Below, in pieces: positions 1-13,950 of a stretch of 64,000 nucleotides of DNA. Where the stretch lies: NCBI RefSeq assembly GCF_037038585.1, contig NC_092520.1, forward strand, positions 191,436,604 to 191,500,603, read 5' to 3'. Position 1 is the stretch's first letter. Every line of letters starts with the position of its first letter. The position numbers were made by a program, and so were the translations under genes. The notes beneath the pieces are model-generated. The model had not been told where the DNA came from. It did not search any database and saw nothing but the letters and a program-made list of their open reading frames with translations. Source of the stretch: Patagioenas fasciata. Its lineage: Eukaryota; Chordata; Aves; Columbiformes; Columbidae.

Positions 1-3000
1 TTTACCAAATGAGTCTATAAGATAAATAGCTATGCTACAATACTAACAAAAAAAATAATAGGAGGTCTGTTTATAAAAGTTCTCTAGTACAGAAAAGCCT
101 TTAAATGTACTTTTAACCCACGTCTAAAGTTAATTTAAATTAGTCTTACTTTGTTTAACTTATTACTAGCCATCTGAAGTCACTACTAGATCTTGATAAA
201 GACTGTCAACACAGTCTTCTGAATGAAGGAAAAAAAAATGGGATGGTATTTATCACTGAACTTTGGCAAGTTTTTCTGTCACACTCCATGAATTTTTCTC
301 AGTATTAGTCATAAAAAATTCTTAGAAGATTTTTATCTACAGGAGTCTGTTAACCACAGATTGTTAAATACATTTTCCTTCAAGCTAGCCATTTGAAGAA
401 GATTCATTTCTCTAAAAAGAAATCTCCAGTTAATTAACTAAATAATGATGTTTACATGTTACTTATTCAATTTCTGATAAAGGATGAATGAAACTATACA
501 AACACAGCGCTGTAGGTTCATGTATTCTCATCCATCATGCTTCCAAAATCCAGAAGCCCATGTAAATTTTTATCAGGGAGAATGTAAGATAAAAGGTGGG
601 CTTAGAACCTCCACTGGTAACAAATCTGTGCCTACTGATTCCAAGAACACAGGACTGTCCTACAGCTGCTCTTAAAGCTGGTCTTATAGGGCCTCCTTTA
701 TTAGGTAGCACTAATTGGCTTCTTTTTTCAGTATTTCCTCCTTTTCTCAAAATTTCAAATAACTTCTATATCTTCTTCTTAGAAGTCAGATTTGCAAGTA
801 GGCATATTAGCAAGTACTACTATTTTTGTGCCAAGCTACACATCTGAAAAGTGACCAGAACTTGCAAAATCTGTACTGAGGCATATAAGGATCCATACAA
901 AACAGATCCATAATGTGATTCCTCCTTTTTCCTGAATTACTTTTTTTTTTTTCCCTGAAAAACAGGTAAAAGCTTGTTCAAACTTCTCATGTAATGAGGA
1001 AGAGTTTAATTTAAGAGACTTGTTCTGCACTTTGCAGTGAAATTTTATAATCAATTCATATAAAATAATGCCTTCTCTCCCCTCCCCCGCCCCCAGTTTG
1101 TCCTGTGCTCACAAGAAACAGGAACAGCCTCCAAGTACTGTCATCTGGCAGGCTGGGAGCAAGGATCATTGAATGCTCAGCAGGTGAGGCTGGGAAAGAA
1201 TGGCAGGCAGCAAATCCAATAAAGGAGTTAAGTGTATTTGTAACTTCAAATGAATACGACACTGCCATTAGGATGTTGTTCATCAAGAATAATAAAAGCC
1301 ATAGCTTGTACCATTGATTTTAAGGAGTGTGGCATAGTTAAACCCTCCAAAAGAGTGAAGGGCAGCCTCAGGAGTTGACGTTATTTGCTGAACTAGTTCT
1401 TTTTGATATGAGAAAGGTCTTTAGCTGCTCTAAGTGGAACTTACTGCAGGTACCATAACACCAACCAATGGCTTTTTGCCTTTTAAACCTTAGCAGCACT
1501 CATATAGTGGGTCAACCCAAACACAGTTCAAATCAGTATACAAGAAATCTGAAGAAAAAACTTTTATCACAAAAGTCTTGCATCTATCCACATACAATAC
1601 AATCAGACCCAGTAATGGTACTGCACTGAGCAACAAATGAAGCTGTCATAGCTGCTTGCAAAAGACTTTTAGTTGTGCCCAATTCATTTCTAGATGCCTC
1701 AGAGCTGTTTTCTGGATGTAAGTGCAGAAGGGGACAGATGGTTGTTGGGAGGAGAAGGGAAAAAAAACAAGTAGCTCAGAAAAAAAGTAATAATTTAAGG
1801 AAATGTCAGCAAAATCCCATGGAAATCGGTGATTTAAGATACAAACATCTTGCTTAGATATTTAAAACTCTAAAGAAAATATGTTTATATAGATGAAAAT
1901 AACACAGTATCTAGAGATGTTGCAGTGGTACAACCACAAACAGAACTGTGAGGGCTTTTGGCGTCAGCAGTTAAGCAGTAGTCATGTTTCAGTGCATCAA
2001 TGGCCACCAGCCATCACAAGTGATGTCATGTCAGAGGTCCAAAAGATTTTGGAGGATGTTTACATGTTAAGATAAAGTAAGTTGGACAGAGACAAAAAAC
2101 CTTTCAGCTTAAGTGAAAATGAATGTAGGTTCTTTGATCGTATTTCTTAACACAGGCATGATAATTAAAGAACCCTAATCTTCCTTTTGGGAGCTGCCAC
2201 TGGCAAAGTACTAAACCACAGCATGGCTTGTTTTGGTAGCAGTAGGATATTGATGACTGGTTTTTGTTTGCTTGGTTGTTGGTTCAGACATACTGAAAAT
2301 ACGGTTCAAAAACTATTCTATCAAAGTTGATGCTGCAGAGATTATAATAATAAATCTCAGAAAGTTCAAATAAAACTCAGCTGTTCCATATTTTCAATAA
2401 ATAACACTTTGCAATTACCTCAGATTTAAAACTTCCCCAGTGGATATTGGATGTCAAATTCATTTGTTGACAAAATAAGTAATAACTAAAAGAGAGAACT
2501 TGCTGAGGACAGAAGCAAGAAGTTCTTTGAACTGAGTTGTTCCAATAATGATTATTAAGAAATATCAGTCACTTAGTAATATTGCAGAAGATTATAGATG
2601 TCATTCTGGTAAAAAGCTTAGAAAATTAAAATGTTTAGTGGATCCCTCTCCTAATACATGCAAGACAGTAAAACTTCCAACTATATAGATATTCTACTGA
2701 CATAGAATAGGAATGTCAAAACATCAGCTCCTTTACGTTTTTCCATCTGAGAACATAAAACAATTTAGTTGTATTATTAAAACAGCCCAAATAATGGGGT
2801 TTTAAATGCTTTACTAGCACTATGTCTTGAACAATATTATAGTCACAAAAACAGATGATGTTAGTATCTTTACAGATGATGTTAGTATCTTTAAGCAACA
2901 GGACTGCCATAGCAGAACCAGAATAAGAATTTCGATCATGTGATTCTTCGACCTATCAGTGAGACATCTACCTTCTTTTAATGTATAGCTTGTAATTACT

Positions 3001-3185
3001 TTTGAAAGAACTATACTTCAAGAGCTTAAGTGCTTCTTCCTTATGTGTGGAACATCCCACATCACAGGAAGTTTTTGTAGCTTTTAGCCCAATTCTCAAC
3101 CTGTCAACAACATACACAAAAGAAAGGAAAAATTATAGTCAAAGCCATTGGTTTCCATTATTAACAATGCTCTTTTGGACAGTAC
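1..3185. other. Probable IQUB intron, no exon recognised
   Basis: AT-rich sequence without conserved coding blocks on either strand, other than the 21-bp duplication. The C-terminal IQUB exons were searched for by eye and not seen. Confidence 0.6.
2851..2892. repeat. Perfect 21-bp tandem duplication
   Basis: Two identical head-to-tail copies of ACAGATGATGTTAGTATCTT plus T, in non-coding DNA downstream of IQUB exon 9. Confidence 0.9.
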
Positions 3186-3434
3186 CTGAACTAAGAAAAC
3201 AATTTTAGCACCATCCTGATAATCGACTTCTGACTTTCTGAGATTTTCTAGTAGAAGTTTGTACTTCAAATATGCATCTCGTTGCCGAGCCTCATTATCA
3301 AGCTTGCAACACAAGTGGCATCTGCCAAAGGTGCAGGAATTAGCAGGAACAGGAAACTCAGTAGATGGTAGGTAACTTTCACAACTATGACAGAAGTTAA
3401 CATTTTTATAAAGCTTTAAGGGATCTGGTGGAAC
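3186..3434 (-). CDS. IQUB: IQUB coding exon 9 (cysteine ribbon)
   Basis: 83 codons, acceptor TTCTAG|GTTCCA behind a 19-base T tract, donor GTTCAG|GTACTG. It holds two CxxC pairs (Cys579/582 and Cys603/606, with Cys607), a pattern fitting a zinc ribbon, then [20 protein letters not shown]. It is the last IQUB exon I can find. Confidence 0.92.
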
Positions 3435-6400
3435 CTAGAAGATTAAAAAAAAAAAAAAAAAAAGTTAATTTACCACAATCTTGTATTACTTGTGTGTCAC
3501 CCTACCTCTATCAGAATACATTTTACATATATTCATGCAAGTATTCCAATATGTAAAAGCTAGTAATATTTATTTTAAAATACCCAACAGTGTGGGTTTT
3601 TTTTTAATAGAAGGCCAAAAGCTATTGCATTTTCTTACTGTACTTGTTAAAATCAGCTATTTAAATCAGTCAATTTATTTTTAAGCTATATGAAGATGCT
3701 AGACATTATGCTCCAATGCTCTTGCTGGTACTTTTACATATGCAGATTGTCAGCCATTCTGGAAAGGTAACAACAAAGAGAAGAAAGAAACTAATTCTTC
3801 AGCATTTAATTTTTCATATAGAATCTGCCCTTTATGTCAAAGCTAAAACCTTGAGATTGACATATGAATATTTTGGCATAAGAATACAAAATCGTCAGAG
3901 CCACATGTCCAAAAAACAATATAGGGGAAGATAATAAACTCGCTAATTAACTCCCCATCCTCATATTGCTTCATGAGTTCTGGAAAGAATATAATGTAGT
4001 GTGTGCAGAGGGCTCGAGCCTGTAATTGGGGAGGTTAGAGTAGTCTGGAAATCCAGCTACCTATTGTGGTCATCTGCCTTTTTCTGAAAGTACCCTGAGA
4101 ATTGGGTCACTTTGACTGTTAATAAATTGCCATCTTTTTTATGGTCTACAGAAAGTTACAAGATCCAAATACAAATATAGGTGCAATTCAGCCTTCAACT
4201 CAAGGTACAGTTAACCAAAAGCTACAGAAGACAAAGATCTCCCATCTCCAGTCTCTGTTCTGACACATCTAGGTAACTGTTCATAAACCTTGTGTAAAAT
4301 AACTGTTATTTAGTTCTAAATCTAACATTTACTGATCCTCTATTTCTGAGATACCATCAACCACCATAAGAGGAATCCTTTTCTGACAGACGCAGAATAT
4401 ATGGTGCTGCCTAAAGCAGCAACATATGATCGTGAATCATGTTCATAATTGTAAACTGTAGTCAGAAAAGAAAAACAATCACACAACTTGAGATGTCTAT
4501 CACTTTCTCCACTTCCTAGCTGTATCTTCTTCTCATGAGGAAGCTTGTAACAGCTCTTGGCAAGCTCATTAGACATCTTCCTTTCTGGACACATGGGATG
4601 CTGCACCTTGTCCAGTGGAAAAAAAGAGACAATTTCTCTCTCTATTTGTTCCCCATTTGCTATTACATTTTGCTGTTACCATCCCATAAGATCTACCATT
4701 TATTGTTCTCAGATTTTTTTATTTCATACATAGAGTTCCTGGGCTCTCACAGTGCTACCAGCCACTTGTCAGGTTCTTACAGCCATGTCTAATGCCTCAT
4801 GTTTCCTATATGACTATATAAGCTTATTTATGTGAAGTCTGTGTGCTTGCAACATTTAACTTCTTGAGGAACTCCTCCAGCAATTCTACAGAAAAATGTA
4901 AAATAAAAAAGCTTTCATTGTTTTCCATTTCCTTCTCCACCATCCTTAGTTCAATGACTACTGTGTCAGACTGTAAAATCGGAATAATACCTTAAGTATC
5001 TTAGCAACTTCAGGGTTAAACTTTGGAGTTTTAACATACTGAAGAAATAATGTACAAATTCTTTTCCTCAGTCCTTCTAAGTTGCATTCTTTCACCTCTC
5101 TCGACATAAGATCAACTTCCCTGTCAATTAATTCCAATATTTCCTGTGTTAATTTACATTCATGTTCCTGAAAGAAAACACAATGAAAAAGGAAAACAAG
5201 TTCCACAACAATAAGGTAGCAAACAAACAAAATAATTATAATGATTCTGTGCCAATCATCCATTCATATCTCTGTATGTTCAGATAAGAACATGCTCATA
5301 AAAGGTTCTTAGCGTTTTAGGAAAACAACCTCCAAGAAAACTAACGTAAAGAACTACAAAACTGAGAATGCTTACAGATTCTGCTTTTAGGATCCTGTAT
5401 ATACACCAAAGGTGTGAGGAACTGTAAAGCTGGAGGCTTTAACAAATGCTAAGCAGAGGCATACAACACATGCAAAATGTTCAGTCTCCAAAAGCCCCAA
5501 GAAATATCTCCCTAAGAAGCTTCCTTTGGATTTGTGATAGGAGGTGTAATGTGTAAACACAGAAGACAGCTAAACAAACAAAAAAACCCAACAAAACAAC
5601 ACAAACAAACAAAAGAAAATCCACACAAGAGGCATAAGACCAGGCAGCAGCATTCTATTCTAGTTTGATGCCAACAGTATCATCCTGAAAGTACCTTGAA
5701 ATGCATTATTTTTATACATGAATAAATAAATAAAACATGTATGAAAGACTAAAAGAAATGCAAACAGCTTCTAATTCACTAGCAACACTGGCAGCAGCAG
5801 TAGGGTTGGGGAGTGACAGGCAAAGGAAAAAAAAATAAATCAGTATTTACCAGGCATAAAACTGGTAACCGAAACCAACACACAGATAAGGTTCAGAACA
5901 GACATTTCAAAGAACTAAAAAATAAAAAATATGAATAACCACTTACATCTCTGCCATGGTTTTCATCATTATAACCATTAAGATAAACTTTGTACTAAAA
6001 ATGTATTCTATATTAATGTATCAAAAAGTCTAAACCCATGTGGTTAAAATTCTAAGACAACTTGAAGAAAAACGTGCACATCACAAAGTGAAATATGAAT
6101 TCAGAGTATATCTAGAACGTCAATTCCACTCTCATGCCAGGTGGTACACTAGGTTTTCTCTTGATGACAGCTGATCATCCAGGCACCTGTCTGCCAGAAG
6201 CAGCATTGCTTATGTGTCAACATAAGTGACTGCATCTTTGGGAAGTACAGTTTCAAGTTAAACATAAATAGAAAAAAAACCATACCTTCACTGTAAGTCT
6301 GAGTATTCCCAGCACATCTATTCTCTCATCTTTTGCGATGTCATCCATGCTAATGCTGTTGTAGATTTCAAGTAGTTCTCTGGCACGGAGTATGTTCGGT

Positions 6401-9400
6401 GTATCCATTTCAGTGACTTTTCCATCATACGCTTTCCATCTCTTAGGTTGTGCACACTTCAGAAACAATTTGTGTAACTCTGAGCTATTATAATCTGATC
6501 ACCAGCTGAACAAGTGCATTATGTTACATCAAGTTTCACCAGAGCAAATAGGGACTTAACATTAATGCTTGACTAATACAAAAGGCTTGTTCTGTTGTCG
6601 ATATTTATACAGTACCTTTTCCACCAGAGTAAGTATTCAATTATACACTTTGTTTAAAGTTGCAGGTCATGAAAATTTTGACTTACAGTATATTAAAAGT
6701 AAGTAATATTCTCCTACAGGGATATGCTCTACTTCTTTAAAGCAAATTTACTGAAAGCAGTGTTAGAACACATTTGCTCTGTATCTCATCTTGCAGTCAT
6801 AAATCCCTCTAAACTATCAGTAAAAATCAATGGGACTGTTGACTGTGTAAAGATTGCAAATTTCAGGCTTCAGAGTCTACTCAATACAAAATATCTCCAG
6901 GGAACTGTTCTACTTACCCTATCTATACAGATAGCTTCTCGGACACTTCAGATTGCTGCTTCTTTGCTAATGTAACCCATTACCAGATGCCTACTACTTC
7001 AGTTGTCTCTTTGCACATCTTCAACTTCTATAGATAGTGAGAAGTTACATGGTGTCACCTGCCCCACTCTGTTTGAAAAGTCTGAGCATTCTCCTCTTTC
7101 TAGATGACTGGTTTTGGCTGCAAACCAAACTGTTCCATGGGGACTCGAGGTAGGTATCTCAATCCAGTAGAAAGAAAGTTCAAAACCTGCTCCCCACCAT
7201 CACCTAACTCCACTCCCTTTCCTTTGTCATACATTGGGACAGCTACTTGGAACATCTTTCTGAGTATTAATTATTCCCGCTCACTGCATTTGGAATTTGA
7301 ATGCTCACAAACACTGTGAAATTCACTTTGCAATCTCAGTGTGAGTTAACTACGTACAGCAACACTTCATGTAGCATTCACATGCTGAGTAGCTTTCTGG
7401 ACAAGATCCCAGCATTGATGTAATCATTATTTTGACCAAATACACAGGCTTGCTATGGTGCTAAGTAATAAAAATACCAAGAATACTGAATAGTTAGAAC
7501 GGACATGATTAATAACACCACAATCAAAACTGAACTTTCCTCGCTTTAAAATAAATAAACTATAAAGTTAGGTGAGTAAAAGAAAGACAAAATCATTGAG
7601 AAAAAGATTTAACACTGAATAATTACATTTAGTAACATTATCAGTGGGGGTGCAATGCTAATTAAAGAAGGTATTGTTAATCACAGGTCACAATTCAGAG
7701 CCAAAACTGATTAAGAAATGCAATAGCAAAACCAGACATTGGTAAAAAATAAAAAACTTAATTCCTTAGTGGAATCTCTGAACTTCTGCAAAACTAGAGA
7801 GAGGCGATTTTCTCCGTATCATAAAAAAGAAGCATTCTACTGTACTTTGTGACTTGGTTTCACTATCTTTGTACAGTACTAGAAATTCTGAAACAAGCAA
7901 ACAACAAAAAAGCCCTCACCAAATTAGAAGCTATGCAATGCTGCAAATCCTTTGCATGATAGACTGGCAAAAATCACCAGTTTCCACAGAGCAGTTAATT
8001 CAGTACCTACATTTGATCCTGTAATCACTTATAATAAGACAGAATGTCTTTTGCTTATGCTAGGGAGAGTCAATGGGCAGAGTTTACCCTACAAAATGGT
8101 TATTGAAAGTGGGTTCTCCTGATAAATTTGCACAACCCCCATATGAGATAACAGTCTTTGTATTCTACTCTGCAAAGTGACCCTTATCATAGACCAACTA
8201 TACTATGATAATGTTTAAATTATTAAAAGCAAGATAACATATCTGTAACTTCTGTAATTTTTCTTACTACCTCATCATAACTGGACATCACATATAACAA
8301 TTGAAAAGAAAAAAAGTTATGCAGCTTTTTACTGGAAAAAAAATACAGAGATCTCATCAATATGAACATTCCAATATTTCAGAAAGAATTCCAAGCTTTC
8401 TCTTTTCAGGACTATTTTCATGTATTCAAGATTGATGTGAGAAAATTAAAACTTCCAGAGTTTTTTGCCAGCTTTTTCTTGCCTTCTAGTCTGCTGGCAC
8501 TGCTGTGGAATTTACAATAATCCTGTTATCTGTATTACTTCAGAGCACAAGACTACTCTAACTGCACTCTGCTGCCAGTGCATGAAAGCAGAAAAAAACC
8601 ACGTGAGGAGAGAAACACACCACCACAGGCATAGAGAGAAAAACGTAAGAAGAGCAAAAGAAAATCCATAGGATGGGTGCTGAAATAGCACAAAGCATGA
8701 AAGGTATAAACTGAGCAATAGGTAATAACCACTCAAATTCCTTTAGGAAAACATGATTGCTGTATAAAAGCTTAATTAAATACTTCCTCTTCAAAACACA
8801 AAGGCTGAAGAATGAGCTCAGTGTAAAAAAGAACTCCCTAGAATGTAGTGCACAGACAACTAGTAGAAACCACTGTAAAAGCACATATGCATGAGGAGGT
8901 ACATGCCTAGAGTAGGAAAGAAGGGCATGAAAGTTTCCACAGAGAAGCAAGTTTTGTATCACATTGGCTATTGCAGCAAAATGAAATGCTTGTAGTCTTC
9001 AGATTTGAAAGGTGTTATTTTAGTTTTAACTGGCAAGTGTCCAGATTAACATTATCAGCTCAAAGTTCAAGAAATAACACAATAAAGCAGCTATAATCCA
9101 CCACTCCATGGATAAATTTCATAGTACAGTTTACAGTGTTTAAATCACAGTGTTACCTTCATAACAAGCCACCCATTGAATTTTGAGATTTCCCAAATTA
9201 TTTGTATTTATTTTATTTTTTAAGAAATGCAGAAATTGTTACTTTCTTTACCTCTGAGTTAGGCTGCTACATATATCAACAGTTTAGAACAACAGTCAAA
9301 ACCCTATAGGTGCCGTGATAAAAAACATGAAAATAAAAAGTTGCAGTTCAGAAGCTCAGTAGATTTTCAAATTAAAAAGAAATCAATCTCATTACTGAAT

Positions 9401-12400
9401 AACATAATTTATAAATGTAAAATATGAATAAATAAATTAGTACTAAGTGCTTCAGAAACAAGTCCGATGTTTGGAGAGAGCATCTCTTGTCTCTCACATG
9501 TCTCCTGAATCTCCAAACAACTATCACTAGGAATTATGGTATTGAAGAACATTTTGCTTCTGATTCCTAGATACAAGAAAACAGTATCACTTGTAGAATA
9601 ACTATTGGAAGTAAGCTATATAAGGTGGGACACTGGAAAGCAGTTCTTAAAAGAAAAATAGAGATTCAGTTAAGAGAGAAACATATTTGCTTTAGACTGT
9701 TCCAGTCTTCTTTTTCTGAGAAGATTACAGAATAGATTGCAAATGATAGAAGCAAATATTTAATATAGAAGTGATTCAAGGTTTTGATATCATTCCTAAA
9801 TATTTAGTTTTCTGGGTCTTTTCAGTCTTGAAAGTAGAAATAGAGAATATAATCACATCATGGCAGTAAACTTGGTAATAGTTTCACCAACATTTCAAAT
9901 AAGTAATTTGTTCATAATGAAGAAAAGTAATAGATGTTATCAAACCACTTTTTACAGTCCAGTTCCCATACAGTAGTAAAAAGAATGGAAAAAAAAAAAT
10001 TAAAAAGTCTCTTTTGGTCCTTCAGTCAGCACAGAGGTAAGAAATTCTCAGCTTGGAAAAGGAAATGCACCAAATTTTATTGACATGAACAACTAGATAG
10101 TTTGGATACTTATAACATTAGCATTCACATGATTAACTGTTAAAGCTAGAAAAGTTACTTTTGGCAAGTAGCCTGCAGATGTCTTTTCTGTTCCTGTACT
10201 TCTGTTTTCTTTATGTTCAGCCTAAAATTACATCACTGACCTTATCCAGAAAGTTCAGTATTGCTTTATGTTGATTCTCCTCATCTGCATTTAGTTTGTG
10301 TCTCCCAATGGAAGCAATCAGCTGTGCCTCTTCTTCCAGAAGTCCACACAATGCTGCCTTTCTTTCAGCTCCAGTATAAGTTCTGTTAATCCGTTCAGTC
10401 TCCTCCTGCCTCCATACTACAGATATAAATAGTCTGAGTATTTTTACAAGATGTTTTCCAGTGAAATTTCTACTTTAATATTAAAGAAATAACACAGTTT
10501 TCAATATTTGTTAAAGGTCAGTTCCTATGTTAGGGAATTGATTGTTATGCGTACTTTCAATACAAGCAAAATGGCTCAGAAGTTAATGTAAATTATACAG
10601 ATGTTCTGTGAGAGCGTGTGTGTGTACATCAACCCTAAACTGGCAATTCGTACTCCACACTCAAAGATGGGTTAGGGTAAAAAGAAGCTCTATGTGAGAA
10701 AAACAATTTAGCTCCTGTGGAAATGTGTGATGAAATGATTTCTTCACAATTTTGCATCTAAAATAACTAAACACACTGTTTGAGTGTCAAACAGCTCCCA
10801 AAGGTATGAGCAATAGGAACTATTTAAACAATTGCTCATCAAAGTCACAAGAAAAGATACCATGGAGATGATCTCAACCGATTAAGGACAGTATCTTACT
10901 GTGCTACCACCAGTACTCAGTGCTGAGGGTATCACTGCTTCTCCCTGCACAAATGAGTAAAACCTAAAGAAGCTTGAAGTCCTCCAAAACTGAGATAAAA
11001 TTTGATTGGCAGTCACATTCAGCACTTCAGGTGTTACCCCAAATATTTCAGTGGTATCACCTTTTGCCACCCAAGGTAGAAGGATGCACATTAATAACTA
11101 GACAGTCTTTGCTTTACTCTCCCTTTCTTTTTCTCCAACAGAACCCTCCAAGCAGGAGGAAGTGGCGCGATAGCAGCACAAGTGTAAGAATCTGCCCTTC
11201 TGACTCCTACAGTCAAACTACCAAACCACAGGTACCCACTGCACTTACAAGTTAGACTACTTCATGACAGAAACATACAGATGTATACATATGTGTCTCT
11301 CATGCTTCATTTTGTAGTATCCATTTCTTGACTATAACTGCTGATACACAGACTACATGCCTTTACAGAAATCTGTTAGTAAAATCAATTTGTGTTTACT
11401 GGATAGACAGTATTTTCCTTTTCATACATCATAGCAATTCCTGGCATCTCTGAAGAGTCTGTTCCATTTCAAATACCTCTGGAGTTCTGTAGGTTATTTC
11501 CAAAACTTCAGCATTCCTGAATAATATCTCAAAGTGTTGTTATTGTTACTGAACAGTTATGCAAAAGCAAAATCCAGCGTAAAAGAAAACAATCCAATAT
11601 GTGATGCACACTTAGTGAAAAATCCTATAACATCCTGTATCAGGTAAGATTAGCGGCAGAAAAGGGGAAAGGAGTAAGGTTTATTTTCTGCCTGTGGCTT
11701 CCTTATCTACAATACCTTACGTTTCCTGTTCTAAAGTATTTCAATTCATTTCCTTAAGACTCTCCAAGCTTTGGTATTAATATGACAGCTGTTTGATAAG
11801 TTCTGAGTAGTCAAAGATAGATTTTTAAATAAAGCCATTTCAGTAAACAAAAGCACTGTACATAATTAATTTACATTAAACTTTATATGCCTGAAGGGGG
11901 CAGCAACTTCAAACGCAGAGCTAATAAATACCATAAGCAATTTTGTAATTACAGAAATGAAGCTGCCAGTTATCATCAATACTCACCTCCTGATTCACCA
12001 TATATATGTAACCAAGTTAAAAACATTCATCTTAGATTATCTGTTCTACAAGCAGAGTTTTTACTCATCACAATTTTTATTCCAGTTTTCATAAAACAAA
12101 GTAGTTCATACTTTTTAAATAAATAATGAGTGTCTTTATATGCAGACAGACTGAATACAAAGATACATCTCATTTGTCCCATACAGTCAACAGGCAAGTT
12201 TTTGTATCAACAGGAACTGCTTGTACTGGCTGACCCTGTAATAGGATCCCCCTGTTGTGATCAGCAGCAATAACCTTCACAGATCTCTGGAGGACAATAG
12301 TCTCCTTCTATTACTGTCACAATGATTTAGCTTGTGTAGACTGTTGACACTACAAGAATGTAAAAGTAGTTTCACATGCAGGTAGGAAAAAAAACTTCCT

Positions 12401-13915
12401 AGAATCACTAAGCTCTCTTAAAATAAAGAGCATGACTGCAACTCTCCACATAGAGAAGCAACTAGTCAACAATAGTAAACAAAAACAAAACAGAAAATTT
12501 CTACATCAGACAATTATTTTTAGCAAAATCTTAAAAAGACATTTCAAATACTGGAGTTTGCTTTATTCCAGTTTTGAAATGGCACATGCTTTTTCAGGTT
12601 GCCTGGATATTAAATTCCTGAACATGCATAGCTGCAGGTTTTACTATTTGTGAAGCAAATGACATTAAAATAAGCAAAAGAGACAATTATATAACTGTAA
12701 GTTTAAATCTGAAAATATGGGAATAGCAGTGCTCATTCACAGCTTTAATTTGGCTTTATTTGACTCTATTGCAAATAAGACTCTTCAAGCCTAAATAAAA
12801 AAATAAGTGGATCTTACATTTGATAGTGCATTAGCTAGGAAGCAGTTTTTTAAATAAAATACTGCAGGAAATCGGATACCAAATAGTAGCACTTGCCATA
12901 AGTGGAGAGGAAAAAATGATTATTTGAGTACATTGGCTTTTGATTACCTAGTCAGACACACCTTTAAAAGGGCTGATTCTTGTGAAGTGAAATGCTATCC
13001 ATGAAGAGAAAGGGGGGCAGGGGAAACAACTCCTAACAAACCACAAATGTCATGAAGATACTATTCCCGAAATTCTAAAGTTTAAGACCAGTAATAATTT
13101 TTACATTTGTCACAAACAGTAATATTTATGAGTTGTATAAATTCAGACAAAGTGATTTGTTCAATGCCACACAAAGCATGACAGCATTACAAGATTAACA
13201 TATAACTTGGGAATTCTTGAAGCATGATCCTAAGCTCTATGAATAACACACGCTGCCAAATTTCTGCTCAGTTTACCTCGGAAGAAATAACTGAGATGGT
13301 GTAAGGTAGGTCAGGTGGACAAGTAAGACTATCAGGATACCCTGTAGGACCCTAACATTGTTAAAATTTTGACAACAGTTTTGTGAAACACGGAATAAAT
13401 AAGAAAGGAGAAAAAGCATCAGTAGAAGATAACTAGGACAAAAGGAATAACCTCAGTCATATATTGTAAAATTTGGGCAAAAAATTTATCCATTATAAAG
13501 AAGTCTGTATTATAACAAATGACATATGATGGATCTTAATACTAATTTCTTCATGGCACTACTTTTAGCATCTTAACTGTAAAATAAAAAGATTAAAGTA
13601 ACTGATTTAAAAAAAACAGTTCCTGTTCCTCTAGCTGACCTTAATATTAGAGATGAATGAAAGAAAAAAGAATAATAAAACTGCCAAATAGCACTATTCT
13701 ACAAGCTGATTATTTTCTAAAACAGATGTACCGGTTTTGGTTAGGATAGAGTTCATTTTCTTCATAGCAGTTTACATGGTGCTACGCTTTGGATGCTGAT
13801 AACACAGAGATATTCTAGTTATTGCTGAACAGTGCTTGCACAGTGCCAAGGACTTTTTTCTGCGTCTACTAATATACGGAAGTCAAATAATTATTTTAAA
13901 ATGAAATTCCACCGT

Positions 13916-13950
<35 letters not shown>

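Noticed and set aside
2701-2760. Minus-strand CTCAG|ATGGAAAAACG acceptor-like site as a possible IQUB exon
   Set aside because: The following frame does not match the IQUB C-terminus and has no clear donor.
8558-8962. Minus-strand ORF of 134 codons, hydrophobic
   Set aside because: Phe/Leu/Ser-rich AT-type sequence inside an IQUB intron, without splice logic or recognisable domain.
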